Shown: positions 1-10,641, counted from the stretch's first letter. The stretch: 64,000 bases of DNA from Roseateles subflavus (GCF_030285365.1 NZ_JASVDS010000002.1:1080519-1144518); one strand, 5' to 3'. The notes: generated by a model not told the origin, from the letters alone. Translations and numbers: made by a program.

Positions 1-1041
1 GGGCTGCCGTCCGGGCGCACCACGAGGATGCGGGCGTTGGGTACGGCCTTGCCGATGGAATCGGGCCGGTCGGCGGCTTCCTTGGGGTCGAGGTAGGTGG
101 AGCGGAAGGCCTCGGTCAGGCCGTACATCAGGTAGGGGCTGGCCTGCGGGAATCGCTGGCGCAGGCTCGCGAGGACCGGGCGGGGCATGCGACCCCCCGT
201 GTTGGCGAAGTAGCGCAGATGCCGGGTGGCCGCCGCGGGCCAGGTCGCGCCGGCCAGCTGGATCCACAGCGGCGGCACGGCCGTGATGCCGGTGATGCGC
301 TCGCGCTCGCACAGTTGCACCACGTCGCCGGGGGCGAGGTAGTTGAGCAGCACGACCGCGGCGCCCGCATGGAAGGCGGTCGTCAGCTGGCTCAGGCCGG
401 CATCGAAGCTCAGCGGCAGGACCGAGAGAATGCGGTCGCCAGCATGGTTGCCGAGGTAGCTGGCGACGCTCCAGGCGCCCTCGAGCAGGTTGTGGTGCGT
501 CAGCATGACGCCCTTGGGAAGACCGGTCGAGCCGGAGGTGTAGAGGATGGCGGCGAGGTCGCTGTCGATGGTGCCGTCGTCGTCGAGATCCAGGAGCGCG
601 TGCTCATTCAGCGCGGACCACCGGCTGGTGATCGCCTGCGACAGCGTCACCGGCGGGCGCCGGACCTGGTCGACGAGAAACACGTCCTTGAGATCGGCCA
701 GTGCAGGATGTTCGCCCGCCAGCAGCGCCACGCGGGTGGCGGAGCTCACGAGGCTGCAGGCACCGCTGTCCCGCAGGATGTGCAGGACCTGGTCTGGCTT
801 GAGCAGCGGATTGATGGGCACGCACACGCCGCCCGCCGCGGCGATGGCGAAGATCGCCTCGACGGTCTCCAGGCGCTTGTCGAGCAGCAGCGCCACCCGG
901 TCGCCCCGCCGCACGCCGCGCTTGCGCAGGCCTGCGGCGGCACTCAGCACGTGCTTGCGCAGCGTGCCGTAGTCGATGCGACGTTCGCCGTCCACGACGG
1001 CCTCCGCCTCAGGGGCGCGCGCGGCGCTGTGGCAGATGAGT

Positions 1042-1058
<17 letters not shown>
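1..1058 (-). CDS. AMP-forming acyl-CoA ligase (partial, 3' end off window)
   Basis: The ANL-superfamily N-terminal domain is read from an ATG at 1058 and runs off the left edge after about 352 residues. The P-loop motif YTSGSTGLPKG is clear near residue 170, followed by HHNL and a later YGLTEAF segment typical of the A5 region. Such enzymes activate a carboxylic acid as an acyl adenylate and pass it to CoA or a carrier protein. The start overlaps the end of the MATE gene by 17 bases and has CGGAG seven bases upstream, so it is probably translationally coupled as the last visible gene of the ACP/KAS/MATE operon. Substrate cannot be read from the sequence. The C-terminal domain, with the catalytic lysine, is outside the window. 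Confidence 0.88.
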
Positions 1059-2487
<1,429 letters not shown>

Positions 2488-2502
2488 CGGCTGACTCCCG
2501 AC

Positions 2503-3447
2503 TCAATGCTGCACGACGAGCGCACCGAAGCACCCCGCCAGGCCGCTGCTGAACAGCAGGTAGGTGCTGCCTTCCTGCTTGGGCTCGTTCAGGAAGTTGA
2601 TGAAGGGGTCGCTGCCAAAGACATGACCCATCGGGCCGAAGTGGGCGGTCTGGAGCCGATCCTCCGGCAGGCGCAGCATGGACAGCACCAGCTGCCAGCC
2701 CTGCAGGTTGACGTGGTTGGGCAGGATGCGCCGCAGGCTGCTCGCACGGACGCCCGCCTGATGGAGCGCCGCACGCATGGTGGCGAAGCAGGACCAGTGG
2801 TACTTCTCGTCCGGCACCAACTCGTGGTTCTCGTCGGTGCCGCGGAAGAAGCGGCCATCCGTGAAGAAGTGACTGCCCTTCACCTGGTTGCGGGCCGCGT
2901 CGCGCTCGACCACGAAGGCGCTGGCCCCGTCGCTGTGAATCGAGAGATCGAGAATGCCGCGGATGCCGTCGGCCGCCACGCCCATGAGATCCACCGACAC
3001 GATCACCGCGCGCCGCAGGTGGGCATGGCGCGCCATCATCTGCCGGGCGAGCCGGATCGCGAGCATCGGCGACACGCAGTTCTGCTGCGCCACGGAGAAG
3101 CACAGCGCCTGGTCGAGCCCGCAGGCGGCCTTGATGAAGCCCACGGTGCTCGTGGGCGGGGGTGCGATGCTGCTCTGGACCGTGTGGGTGTAGATCAGCA
3201 GATCCACGCTGGCCGGGGCGAGGCGGGCCTGCGTCAGGAGCTGGCGGACGGCCTTGATGCCCATGTCCACCGGCGACTGCGACATCGCGTCGTGGAACTG
3301 GCGAACGCCGTTGGCCCGCATGGCATCGATGCGCTGCTGCGGCTGCCCGGTCCGCCGCCCCCATTCCTCGACGGAGACCACTCGCTCGGGCAGGTAGCAG
3401 GCCACGTCGGGGATGCCGACGGCGGGAAGGGTGTCAATGGCTTGCAT
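2503..3447 (-). CDS. KAS III-like (FabH/thiolase-fold) condensing enzyme, cysteine-containing
   Basis: This is a 314-residue 3-oxoacyl-ACP synthase III-like protein. The nucleophile is most likely Cys124 in QQNCVS, with His245 in PNHVN. The SDGASA segment near residue 172 matches the SDG/GDGAGA signature. At the usual NTSAAS asparagine the sequence reads GHVFGSD, so that position seems to be His275. Such enzymes condense an acyl thioester with a malonyl- or other carrier-bound unit. The start at 3447 is preferred over an upstream extension because GAGGAG lies about seven bases before it. It overlaps the neighbouring KAS gene by 14 bases. The pair resembles PqsC/PqsB in logic. Product unknown. 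Confidence 0.85.
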   Translation of the reverse strand: MQAIDTLPAVGIPDVACYLPERVVSVEEWGRRTGQPQQRIDAMRANGVRQFHDAMSQSPVDMGIKAVRQLLTQARLAPASVDLLIYTHTVQSSIAPPPTSTVGFIKAACGLDQALCFSVAQQNCVSPMLAIRLARQMMARHAHLRRAVIVSVDLMGVAADGIRGILDLSIHSDGASAFVVERDAARNQVKGSHFFTDGRFFRGTDENHELVPDEKYHWSCFATMRAALHQAGVRASSLRRILPNHVNLQGWQLVLSMLRLPEDRLQTAHFGPMGHVFGSDPFINFLNEPKQEGSTYLLFSSGLAGCFGALVVQH

Positions 3448-4489
3448 GAGGGGGCTCCTCGTCGGCGAACTCGAGCACGGCGCAGGCGAGGGCTCCCTCG
3501 AATCCCGCGCCCCACAGCAGCATCCGGTCTCCGGCTCTCGCCGTCGCGTGCTGCAGCAGGCGGTGCATGCGGACGGGCGCTTCGGCCGAACACAGATAGC
3601 CGCCGTCCAGGATGTCCGCCGGGCCGCGCCAGGCCGAACGGAGGCCGCAGCGCCTGCGCAGGCGGCTCGTGAGGTCCCGGCACATGTCATGGGGCACCAG
3701 CACGTCGATGTCCCGGGGCAGACACTGCGCGTCGCGCAGGGTCTCCGAGACGAGGGCGCACAGGCCGTCGAGGTCCGGGCCGAGTGGCGCCTCGTTCAGC
3801 AGATGGCGGTAGACCTCGCCGACCGGAGGCGGGGTCACCACGCGGATGGCTCGCAGCAGCCACCCGCTGCGGCAACCGCGCTGCAGCAGCACGGCGCCTG
3901 CTCCGTCGCCGAGCACGGCCGTGGTGCCCAGGAGCCGGGTGTACGGCTGCGTCCAGCGCTCCGCGGCCGCGACCACCACCTGCCCCTCGGTGCCGGTACT
4001 CAGTAGATCAGCGGCGATCGACAGGCCCAGCAGGAAAGTGGCGCCCTGCAGTTGCCCGATCGCGAAGGGCACCTGTCCCTGGCGCAACTCCGCCTGCAGG
4101 CGGCAGGCGGCGGACACTGTCACATCGTTCTCCAGGCACGTGTGGCAGACGACGAAGGTGTCGACCTGCGGCACCGGCGCCTCGCTGCCCGGATGCAGGA
4201 GCTCCCGGGTGACGCGCAGCAGCATCTCGGAGACTTCCATCGAAGCTTCCTCCGCGACGGCGGACACCCCGGTGCAGCGCTCGATCGTCCCGGCGGTCAG
4301 CCGGGCGCGCGCCGTATCCATCGCGGCCATGGAGATGCCGTGCATCTGCAGGTTCTCCTCGAAGCAGGCGTTGATGAAGCGGGCCCGGCGGGTGGCCGGC
4401 TCCGTGCGCCGGGCGGCGAGAAGCTGCGGCAGGCTGCGGGAGGCGATCGGCACGTAGGCGGACGAGGCGACGATGCCGATGTCACTCAT
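3434..4489 (-). CDS. KAS III-like protein lacking the catalytic cysteine
   Basis: This 351-residue thiolase-fold protein keeps the GDGAGAV signature (residues 195-201) and a histidine at PHDMC (His267). The position matching the nucleophile reads QLQGATF, giving Ala150 in place of cysteine, and the NTS motif region reads GGYLCSAE. By-eye alignment therefore suggests it cannot form the acyl-enzyme itself. Its partner (2503-3447) keeps the cysteine, and the two genes overlap by 14 bases, which favours a heterodimer like PqsB-PqsC or a chain-length-factor arrangement. It overlaps the acyl carrier protein gene by eight bases. It could instead be an acyltransferase of the CerJ type. Family placement is firm, function is not. 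Confidence 0.82.
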   Translation of the reverse strand: MSDIGIVASSAYVPIASRSLPQLLAARRTEPATRRARFINACFEENLQMHGISMAAMDTARARLTAGTIERCTGVSAVAEEASMEVSEMLLRVTRELLHPGSEAPVPQVDTFVVCHTCLENDVTVSAACRLQAELRQGQVPFAIGQLQGATFLLGLSIAADLLSTGTEGQVVVAAAERWTQPYTRLLGTTAVLGDGAGAVLLQRGCRSGWLLRAIRVVTPPPVGEVYRHLLNEAPLGPDLDGLCALVSETLRDAQCLPRDIDVLVPHDMCRDLTSRLRRRCGLRSAWRGPADILDGGYLCSAEAPVRMHRLLQHATARAGDRMLLWGAGFEGALACAVLEFADEEPPHASH

Positions 4490-4745
4490 GGGTCAGCTTC
4501 CGCTGGATGAAGTCGACGAGGCGGCTGAAGCGGGTGAAGAGGTCGGCCGAGAGCTCCTCGGGCATCAGCATCAGGCCGAAGCGTTCCTCGATGCGCAGGA
4601 CCAGCTCCGTCATGTTCATGGAGTCGATGCCGACGTCGAACAGATTGGTGTCCTCGTTGACGAGGTCGGTCTCGGAATTCCCTTGCGCCAGCCCGCTCAG
4701 GCAAGCCTTGAGGGTGTGGCTGATATCGGTGGTGCTCGTGCTCAT
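4482..4745 (-). CDS. Acyl carrier protein
   Basis: This 87-residue acidic helical protein carries the phosphopantetheine attachment motif GIDSMNMTEL, with Ser42 as the probable modified residue. Length and helix pattern (LVLRIEERFG after the serine) fit a free-standing ACP. It is the first gene of the operon and overlaps the next KAS-like gene by eight bases. AGGAG lies nine bases before the ATG. It is more likely a dedicated carrier for the local pathway than the housekeeping AcpP, because it sits with KAS III-like genes and an exporter and not with fabD/fabG/fabF. A lux-box-like dyad lies about 90 bases upstream. Confidence 0.9.
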   Translation of the reverse strand: MSTSTTDISHTLKACLSGLAQGNSETDLVNEDTNLFDVGIDSMNMTELVLRIEERFGLMLMPEELSADLFTRFSRLVDFIQRKLTHE

Positions 4746-4807
4746 CAGGCGTTTCTCCTATGGGTGACTGCGGGTGCCCGGCCCGGTGGTGTTCAGAGGG
4801 CAGGGCC

Positions 4808-4855
4808 AGTCTAGGAAGGCGTCCGGGTCGACAACACCTCTCAAGGCAGAGAGGT
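4808..4855 (-). promoter_or_regulatory. Putative lux-box-type operator and promoter of the ACP/KAS operon
   Basis: The dyad ACCTCTC-N6-GAGAGGT (4836-4855) has 7-base perfect arms in a 20-bp site, with CT and AG at the positions conserved in lux boxes. On the minus strand a possible -10, TAGACT (4813-4808), lies with its centre 35 bp from the dyad centre, close to the geometry of LuxR-activated promoters. No luxR or luxI gene is in the window. Dyad seen directly; LuxR binding inferred. Confidence 0.5.
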
Positions 4856-5182
4856 CGGGGCGACGGCCCGTTGTCACGGGGGGTGCGGCGTTGACGGGGG
4901 AGTCGGCGAGCGATCGATGATCTGACAAGGACGATCGACTAACGAATTAGGTGAGCGTCCACAAGTTGGGAGGCGGCGATGCTGTGGGGGAGGGGATTGC
5001 AGGCCGGCAGCCTGGGGCGGAGGCCCCATCGAGGGGGTGTGTCTGGCGGCTCGGCACCGGCGCACCGATGGCGCCGAGGGCTGCTGCGGAGGCCGCTCAG
5101 TTCGCGCGAGGTCGCGCGAGGAGGCCGTCGCCGCATCGCGCGGGGACGGCCTCGAGGGCGCACGGTGATGCGCCCGGAAGGA
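4856..5182. other. Intergenic region between yicC and the ACP operon
   Basis: No convincing gene is present in these 327 bases on either strand. The only structure I can support is a perfect 9-base inverted repeat (5121-5153), GAGGCCGTC/GACGGCCTC around a 15-base loop, 30 bases past the yicC stop. It lacks a T-run, so it would be at most a weak or Rho-assisted 3' end for yicC. Confidence 0.4.
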
Positions 5183-6094
5183 TCACTCGAGGTTCTGTAC
5201 CTGCTCGCGCATCTGCTCGATGGCGACCTTCATCTCCACCGACACGGCGGTCAGGTCGAGTGCTGCGGATTTCGAGCCGAGCGTGTTGGCTTCGCGGTGC
5301 AGCTCCTGGATCAGGAAGTCCAGACGCTTGCCGACCTCGCCGCCCTTCTTGAGGAGACGGCTGATCTCTTCCAGGTGCGCCCGCAGCCGCGCCAGCTCTT
5401 CCGCCACGTCGATGCGGATGGCATAGGCCGCGGCCTCGTTGAGCGCACGCTCGCGCAGGGCCTCTTCCGGGAGGGTCTGGGCCGCCCCGGTGCTGGCCAG
5501 CGCTTCCTGCCAGCGTTCCAGGAATCGCTGCTGCTGGCGCTGCACCACGGCGGGCACGAGCGGCTCCGCCTGGTCGGCGAGCTGGCGCAGCGTGGCGACG
5601 CGCTCCAGAAGGATGGCGACCAGCTTCTCGCCCTCACGCTCCCGAGCCTCCACCAGCCCCTCGACACAGCGGCGGGCTGCATCGAGCGTGGCCTCGTCGA
5701 GCTTCTCGGCAGGGGCGCCACCCCGGCACCACTGCAGGACCTCATGGACCGTCAGACCCTGCGCCTTGGGCAACCAGGTCTGCACGGTGCCCTCGAGCCG
5801 GGCCAGGCGGTTGAGCTGATCGGGCTGCGGATGAGGCCACCCGTTGTCAGCATCTCGTTGCGTGTTGATACGAATCTCGATCTTGCCGCGCTTGATGTGT
5901 TGCCCGACGATGTCACGCAATGCGGGTTCAAGACCCCGCAGGTCTTCTGGCATGCGGAAACTGAGATCGAGGAAACGCCCATTGACGGAACGGGCCTCCA
6001 CGCTCACGCTGGCAGCGGATTGGACGCCGGTTTCGGGGTGTGGGACGGGTTGCGCACAGGCGCTGGCGTAACCCGTCATGCTGTAAACTGGCAT
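5183..6094 (-). CDS. yicC: YicC/YloC-family RNA-acting protein
   Basis: This 303-residue protein begins MPVYSMTGYA, the family's conserved N-terminus, and ends with the DUF1732 block GKRLDFLIQELHREANT followed by KVAIEQMREQVQNLE. YicC proteins are RNA adaptors or endoribonucleases linked to stationary-phase survival and sRNA turnover. Length is about normal. It diverges from the kinase-phosphatase pair, an arrangement common in Burkholderiales. Its start codon is only 31 bases from the likely kinase start, so the promoters of the two genes must overlap coding sequence. Confidence 0.95.
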   Translation of the reverse strand: MPVYSMTGYASACAQPVPHPETGVQSAASVSVEARSVNGRFLDLSFRMPEDLRGLEPALRDIVGQHIKRGKIEIRINTQRDADNGWPHPQPDQLNRLARLEGTVQTWLPKAQGLTVHEVLQWCRGGAPAEKLDEATLDAARRCVEGLVEAREREGEKLVAILLERVATLRQLADQAEPLVPAVVQRQQQRFLERWQEALASTGAAQTLPEEALRERALNEAAAYAIRIDVAEELARLRAHLEEISRLLKKGGEVGKRLDFLIQELHREANTLGSKSAALDLTAVSVEMKVAIEQMREQVQNLE

Positions 6095-6125
6095 GAGCTA
6101 TCGGTGGAGCAAGCAAAACTCGATT

Positions 6126-7094
6126 ATGTCAAAGCCGAAACCGGCGCCTTTGCCTGCGGGAACCGTGGTCGGGGGCTACCAGATTGTCAAGAAACTGGCG
6201 GCAGGCGGCTTCGGCGTGGTCTATCTCGCTGAAGACCCTGACCACCACCTTGTTGCCGTCAAGGAGTACCTGCCTGCCTCTCTCGCCGAGCGCTCGCCGG
6301 GCGAATTGACGCCGCGCGTCAAGCCCGAGAAGCAGCCGCTCTACCGCCTGGGGCTGCGCAGCTTCTTCGAGGAAGGGCGCTCTCTCGCGCAGATTTCGCA
6401 CCCCAGTGTGGTTTCGGTGCTGAATTTCCTTCGCGAGAACGAAACCGTCTACATGGTCATGAACTACCTGCAGGGGGACACCCTGCAGGACTTCATCGTG
6501 ACGGCCCGCGACCTCAAGCGGGACAAGGTCTTCCGCGAATCCACCATCCGCTCGCTGTTCGACGAGATCCTCAAGGGCCTGCGCATCGTGCACCAGCACA
6601 AGATGCTGCACCTGGACATCAAGCCGGCGAACATCTTCATCACCAACGACAACAAGGCGGTGCTGCTGGACTTCGGCGCGGCCCGCGAAGTGCTTTCCAA
6701 GGAAGGCAACTTCATCCGCCCCATGTACACCCCGGGCTTTGCCGCGCCGGAGATGTACCGGCGGGATGGGTCCCTGGGTCCCTGGACCGACATCTACGCC
6801 ATTGGCGCCTGCATCTACGCCTGCATGCAGGGGTATCCGCCCAATGACGCCCCCCAGCGTCTCGAAAAAGACCGCCTCAGCCTCAGCCTTTCGCGCCTGC
6901 GCAACGTGTATTCGGACAACCTCATCGAAGTCACCGAATGGTGCATGTCCCTGGACCCCCTGTCCCGCCCGCAAAGCGTGTTTGCGCTGCAGAAGGAGCT
7001 GGCACGGGAAACCGAGCGTCGCTACACGAAGCTGAGCTTCAGTGAACGCCTCAAGCTCCAGCTGGAGAACCTCAAGACCGGAGCCAAGGCGTGA
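6126..7094 (+). CDS. Hanks-type serine/threonine protein kinase
   Basis: The 322-residue cytosolic kinase has all key motifs: glycine loop GGFGVVYLA (about 28-35), ATP lysine in VAVKEY (Lys46), catalytic loop HLDIKPAN (Asp164), DFG (182-184) and APEMY. There is no transmembrane or PASTA extension. An ATG at 6093 would add 11 residues, but it overlaps the yicC start and has no ribosome site, so 6126 is preferred. The stop overlaps the phosphatase start (GTGA), so kinase and phosphatase form a coupled pair. Substrates are not evident. Confidence 0.93.
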   Translation: MSKPKPAPLPAGTVVGGYQIVKKLAAGGFGVVYLAEDPDHHLVAVKEYLPASLAERSPGELTPRVKPEKQPLYRLGLRSFFEEGRSLAQISHPSVVSVLNFLRENETVYMVMNYLQGDTLQDFIVTARDLKRDKVFRESTIRSLFDEILKGLRIVHQHKMLHLDIKPANIFITNDNKAVLLDFGAAREVLSKEGNFIRPMYTPGFAAPEMYRRDGSLGPWTDIYAIGACIYACMQGYPPNDAPQRLEKDRLSLSLSRLRNVYSDNLIEVTEWCMSLDPLSRPQSVFALQKELARETERRYTKLSFSERLKLQLENLKTGAKA

Positions 7095-7996
7095 AATTCG
7101 GCGTCTACCAAGTGAGTCGCCGCGGCGGTCGCGAGAAGAACGAAGACCGCATGGGCTATTGCTACACCCGCGATGCGGGCCTGTTCGTCCTGGCGGACGG
7201 CATGGGCGGGCATCCCGAGGGTGAGGTGGCGGCGCAGATGGCCCTGGTGACCGTGGCCAGCATGTTCCAGCGCGAGGCCCAGCCCGTGCTGAAGAACCCC
7301 ACGCAGTTCCTGGACGACGCCGTCCAGATCGCCCACCAGCAGCTGCTGCGCTACAGCCAGGAGAAGGGCCTGCCGGACACCCCGCGGACCACCATCGTGG
7401 CCTGCGTGATGCAGCGGGGCGTCGCCTACTGGGCGCATTGCGGGGACTCGCGTCTTTACATGCTGCGCAACGGCGAGCTGATGGCCCGCACGCGTGACCA
7501 CTCCTACAGCGAGCTGCAGGAGGCCCTTGGCCGCCATGCCGCCCAGGGCAGCGAGCGTTTCAACCGCAACGTGCTCTTCACCTGCCTGGGCAGCCCGGGC
7601 AAGCCGATGGTGGACATCTGCGGCCCCATTCCCCTCGAGGCCGGTGACCGCATCCTGCTGTGCTCCGACGGCCTGTGGAGCACCGTGGCGGACACCAGCA
7701 TCGCCCAGTACCTCTCGGCCCGCATCATTTCCGATGCCGTGCCGGAACTGGTGGAGCAGGCGCTGCGCAATGGCGGCGCGCGCTGTGACAACGTGACCGC
7801 CCTGGCCGTGGAATGGGAGGGCGACGAACAGGAAGCCCTGGACTCCATCTCCACCGAAGGCCTGGACGAAGACTCCTTCGCCTCCACCATCCAGGCGCGC
7901 GGCGAGGCCGGCGCCGAGCTGAGCGAAGCCGAGATCGAGAACAGCGTGCGCGAGATCCAGGAAGCGATCCGCCGCGCCGGCAAGAAACAAGCCTGA
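7091..7996 (+). CDS. PP2C-family serine/threonine phosphatase
   Basis: This 301-residue PPM phosphatase starts at GTG 7091, overlapping the kinase stop by four bases. The metal-binding motifs are [11 protein letters not shown] (about residues 36-46), CGDSRLY and SDGLW, with [11 protein letters not shown] near the end supplying the last aspartate. It should reverse the phosphorylation made by the adjacent kinase. The acidic C-terminal tail after residue 245 is beyond the phosphatase core. The gene is followed after 11 bases by rph, so it is likely cotranscribed with the RNA-processing genes. Confidence 0.94.
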   Translation: MKFGVYQVSRRGGREKNEDRMGYCYTRDAGLFVLADGMGGHPEGEVAAQMALVTVASMFQREAQPVLKNPTQFLDDAVQIAHQQLLRYSQEKGLPDTPRTTIVACVMQRGVAYWAHCGDSRLYMLRNGELMARTRDHSYSELQEALGRHAAQGSERFNRNVLFTCLGSPGKPMVDICGPIPLEAGDRILLCSDGLWSTVADTSIAQYLSARIISDAVPELVEQALRNGGARCDNVTALAVEWEGDEQEALDSISTEGLDEDSFASTIQARGEAGAELSEAEIENSVREIQEAIRRAGKKQA

Positions 7997-8007
7997 AAGG
8001 TTTCCCC

Positions 8008-8742
8008 ATGACTGCGACTTTCCGACGCGCCGACGAGCGCGCCGCGGATGCTTTGCGCCCGGTGCGCATCACCCGCCAGTACACCCGCTATGCCGAAGGC
8101 TCGGTGCTGATCGAGTTCGGCAACACCAAGGTGCTGTGCACGGCCTCCGTCGAGGAACGGGTGCCGCCGCACAAGAAGGGCTCCGGCGAGGGCTGGGTGA
8201 CGGCCGAGTACGGCATGCTGCCCCGCGCCACGCACACCCGCGGTGACCGTGAAGCGGCGCGCGGCAAGCAGAGCGGCCGCACGCAGGAGATCCAGCGCCT
8301 GATCGGGCGCTCGCTGCGCTGCGTCTTTGACCTCGCCGCGCTGGGCGAGCGCACCATCCACCTCGATTGCGACGTGATCCAGGCGGACGGCGGCACCCGC
8401 ACGGCCGCCATCACCGGTGCCTATGTGGCGGCTCACGACGCCGTGAGCTGGCTGCTGGCCCAGAGCAAGATCTCGCGCTCCCCGATCAAGGACGCCGTGG
8501 CCGCGATTTCCGTGGGCATCGTGGAAGGCACGCCGCTGCTGGACCTGGAATACACCGAAGACTCCGCCTGCGACACCGACATGAACGTCGTGATGACCGG
8601 CGGCGGGGGCTTCGTCGAGCTGCAGGGCACGGCGGAAGGCGCCGCGTTCAGCCGCGCCGAGATGAATGCGCTGATGGACCTGGCGGACAAGGGCATCGGC
8701 GAGCTGCTGGCAGCGCAGCGCCAGGCCCTGGGCCTGGTCTGA
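8008..8742 (+). CDS. rph: Ribonuclease PH
   Basis: A 244-residue phosphorolytic 3'-5' exoribonuclease that trims tRNA 3' ends. Typical segments are present: [34 protein letters not shown], the [20 protein letters not shown] core and [19 protein letters not shown]. Length matches the family. The ATG at 8008 is chosen because it aligns with the usual N-terminus ([16 protein letters not shown]). It lies between the phosphatase gene and rdgB in one orientation. Confidence 0.98.
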   Translation: MTATFRRADERAADALRPVRITRQYTRYAEGSVLIEFGNTKVLCTASVEERVPPHKKGSGEGWVTAEYGMLPRATHTRGDREAARGKQSGRTQEIQRLIGRSLRCVFDLAALGERTIHLDCDVIQADGGTRTAAITGAYVAAHDAVSWLLAQSKISRSPIKDAVAAISVGIVEGTPLLDLEYTEDSACDTDMNVVMTGGGGFVELQGTAEGAAFSRAEMNALMDLADKGIGELLAAQRQALGLV

Positions 8743-8765
8743 GCGGACAGGGCGGGGAGCGGACG

Positions 8766-9380
8766 ATGAAGCTGGTGCTGGCCTCCAACAATGCCAAGAA
8801 GCTCAAGGAGCTGCAGGCGCTGTTCCAACCCGTGGGGCTGGCGCTCGTGACGCAGGGCGAGCTGGGCATCCCGGAAGCGGAGGAGCCGCATCCCAGCTTC
8901 GTCGAGAACGCGTTGGCCAAGGCGCGCCATGCCGCGGCGGCCAGCGGCCTGCCTGCGCTGGCGGACGACTCCGGCCTGAGCGTCGACGCCCTGGGCGGCG
9001 CGCCCGGCGTGCTGTCGGCCCGCTATGCCACGCTCTTCGGGCAGCCCAAGAGCGATGCCGACAACAACCGCGTGCTGCTCGAGCAGCTGGCGCTGGGCGC
9101 TCATGGGGCGCCGTTCACCGCGCGATTCGTCTGTGCTCTCGTGGCCGTGCGCCGTGCCGACGACCCCGAGCCGCTGGTGGCCATGGGCCGCTGGGAGGGT
9201 GAGATCCGCCGCGAGGCGGCCGGCGAGGGCGGTTTTGGCTACGATCCGCTGATGTTCATCCCGGCCCTTGGCCGGTCCGTGGCCCAGCTGGACGCGGCCG
9301 ACAAGAACCGCCTGAGCCACCGCGCGCTGGCCTCTGCCAGCCTGCTGCAGCAGTTCCGCGAGGTCTGGCAGCTGCGTTGA
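8766..9380 (+). CDS. rdgB: dITP/XTP pyrophosphatase (RdgB/HAM1)
   Basis: This 204-residue nucleotide-pool sanitiser hydrolyses dITP, ITP and XTP to monophosphates. It begins KLVLASNNAKKLKEL, the family hallmark (SNN-x-K), and has ADDSGLSVDALGGAPG, GEGGFGYDP and the C-terminal SHRALA. It follows rph by 23 bases, the normal order in betaproteobacteria. GCGGGGAGCGGACG before the ATG contains a good GGAG site. Confidence 0.98.
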   Translation: MKLVLASNNAKKLKELQALFQPVGLALVTQGELGIPEAEEPHPSFVENALAKARHAAAASGLPALADDSGLSVDALGGAPGVLSARYATLFGQPKSDADNNRVLLEQLALGAHGAPFTARFVCALVAVRRADDPEPLVAMGRWEGEIRREAAGEGGFGYDPLMFIPALGRSVAQLDAADKNRLSHRALASASLLQQFREVWQLR

Positions 9381-9423
9381 ATGTGATGGACGCCGGCCGC
9401 TGGGCGGCGCCAGGAGTCTGACC

Positions 9424-10641
9424 ATGTCCCATCCCGACCGGCTCGTCGAGCTGATGCGCCCCGGCACGCTGAGCCTGCCGGCGCTTCCCCCGCTGTCACT
9501 CTATGTGCATCTGCCCTGGTGCCTGCGCAAGTGCCCCTACTGCGATTTCAATTCGCACGAATGGCGCAGCGACGCGGGTGGCGCCAGCCTGCCCGTGGAC
9601 ACCGCGCGCGCCTACCTGGCAGCACTGCGGGCTGACCTGGAGGCGGCGCTGCCGCTGATCTGGGGGCGCCCCGTGGTCAGCATCTTCATCGGCGGCGGCA
9701 CGCCCAGCCTCTTCGCGCCCGAACAGATCGCCGAGCTCATCTCCGACATCCGGGCACGTCTGCCGCTCGAGGCTGGCTGCGAGATCACGCTGGAGGCCAA
9801 TCCCGGCACCTTCGAGAAGGACCGCTTCCGGGGCTTCCGCGAGGCCGGCGTGACGCGGCTGTCCATCGGCGTGCAGAGCTTCGACGACGCCAAGCTCAAG
9901 CGCCTGGGGCGCGTGCATGACGGCGCGCAGTCCCGCGCGGCGGTGGCCGAGGCGGCGGAGGTGTTCGAGACCTTCAACATCGACCTGATGTACGCGCTGC
10001 CGGACCAGACCCTGGGCGAGCTGGATCAGGACCTGAGCCAGGCGCTGGCCTTCCGCCCGCCGCACCTGTCCGTCTATCACCTGACGATCGAGCCCAACAC
10101 GCGCTTCGCGGTGGAGCCGCCGCCGGTGCCCGATGCCGATCTGGCCAGCGACATGCTGGACCTCATCACCGCCCGCACGGGCGCGATGGGCCTGGAACGC
10201 TACGAGGTGTCGGCCTACGCGCGCGCGGGCCACCGCTGCACGCACAACCTCAACTACTGGCAGTTCGGGGACTACCTCGGCATCGGCGCCGGCGCCCACA
10301 GCAAGCTCTCCTTCCCGCACCGCGTGCTGCGTCAGGTGCGATGGCGCGAGCCGGCGGCCTACCAGCGTGAGGCGCTTGCCGGCCGGGCGGTGTCCAACGA
10401 GCACGAGGTCAAGCGCGCCGAACTGCCCTTTGAGTTCATGCTCAACGCCCTGCGGCTCAAGGACGGCGTGGCGCTGCAGCAGTACCTGGAGCGCACCGGC
10501 TTGCCGCCGTCCAGCATCGCGCGGGCCATGGCGCAAGGGCGGGAGAAGGGCCTGCTGAGGGCCGACCCCGCCCGCATTGCCGCCACCGAACGCGGTTTCG
10601 ACTTCCTGAGCGATCTGCAGGAGCTCTTCCTGGCGGCGTGA
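9424..10641 (+). CDS. hemW: Radical SAM heme chaperone HemW
   Basis: This 405-residue protein has the iron-sulfur motif CLRKCPYCDF (Cx3Cx2C plus F) near residue 33, which separates HemW from true coproporphyrinogen dehydrogenase HemN. GGGTPS, VTRLSIGVQSF and the C-terminal FEFMLNALRLKDG domain follow. HemW binds heme and is thought to deliver it to membrane proteins. It closes the rph-rdgB-hemW group. The following 58 bases hold a 16-base palindrome (10664-10679) between convergent genes. Confidence 0.96.
   Translation: MSHPDRLVELMRPGTLSLPALPPLSLYVHLPWCLRKCPYCDFNSHEWRSDAGGASLPVDTARAYLAALRADLEAALPLIWGRPVVSIFIGGGTPSLFAPEQIAELISDIRARLPLEAGCEITLEANPGTFEKDRFRGFREAGVTRLSIGVQSFDDAKLKRLGRVHDGAQSRAAVAEAAEVFETFNIDLMYALPDQTLGELDQDLSQALAFRPPHLSVYHLTIEPNTRFAVEPPPVPDADLASDMLDLITARTGAMGLERYEVSAYARAGHRCTHNLNYWQFGDYLGIGAGAHSKLSFPHRVLRQVRWREPAAYQREALAGRAVSNEHEVKRAELPFEFMLNALRLKDGVALQQYLERTGLPPSSIARAMAQGREKGLLRADPARIAATERGFDFLSDLQELFLAA

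Noticed and set aside
4746..4856. Calling the KAS/ACP operon an alkylquinolone (pqs) cluster because anthranilate genes are in the same window
   Set aside because: The ligase at the left edge has no special similarity I can see to anthranilate-CoA ligases, the kynurenine island is 25 kb away, and PqsD/PqsE/PqsH equivalents are absent.
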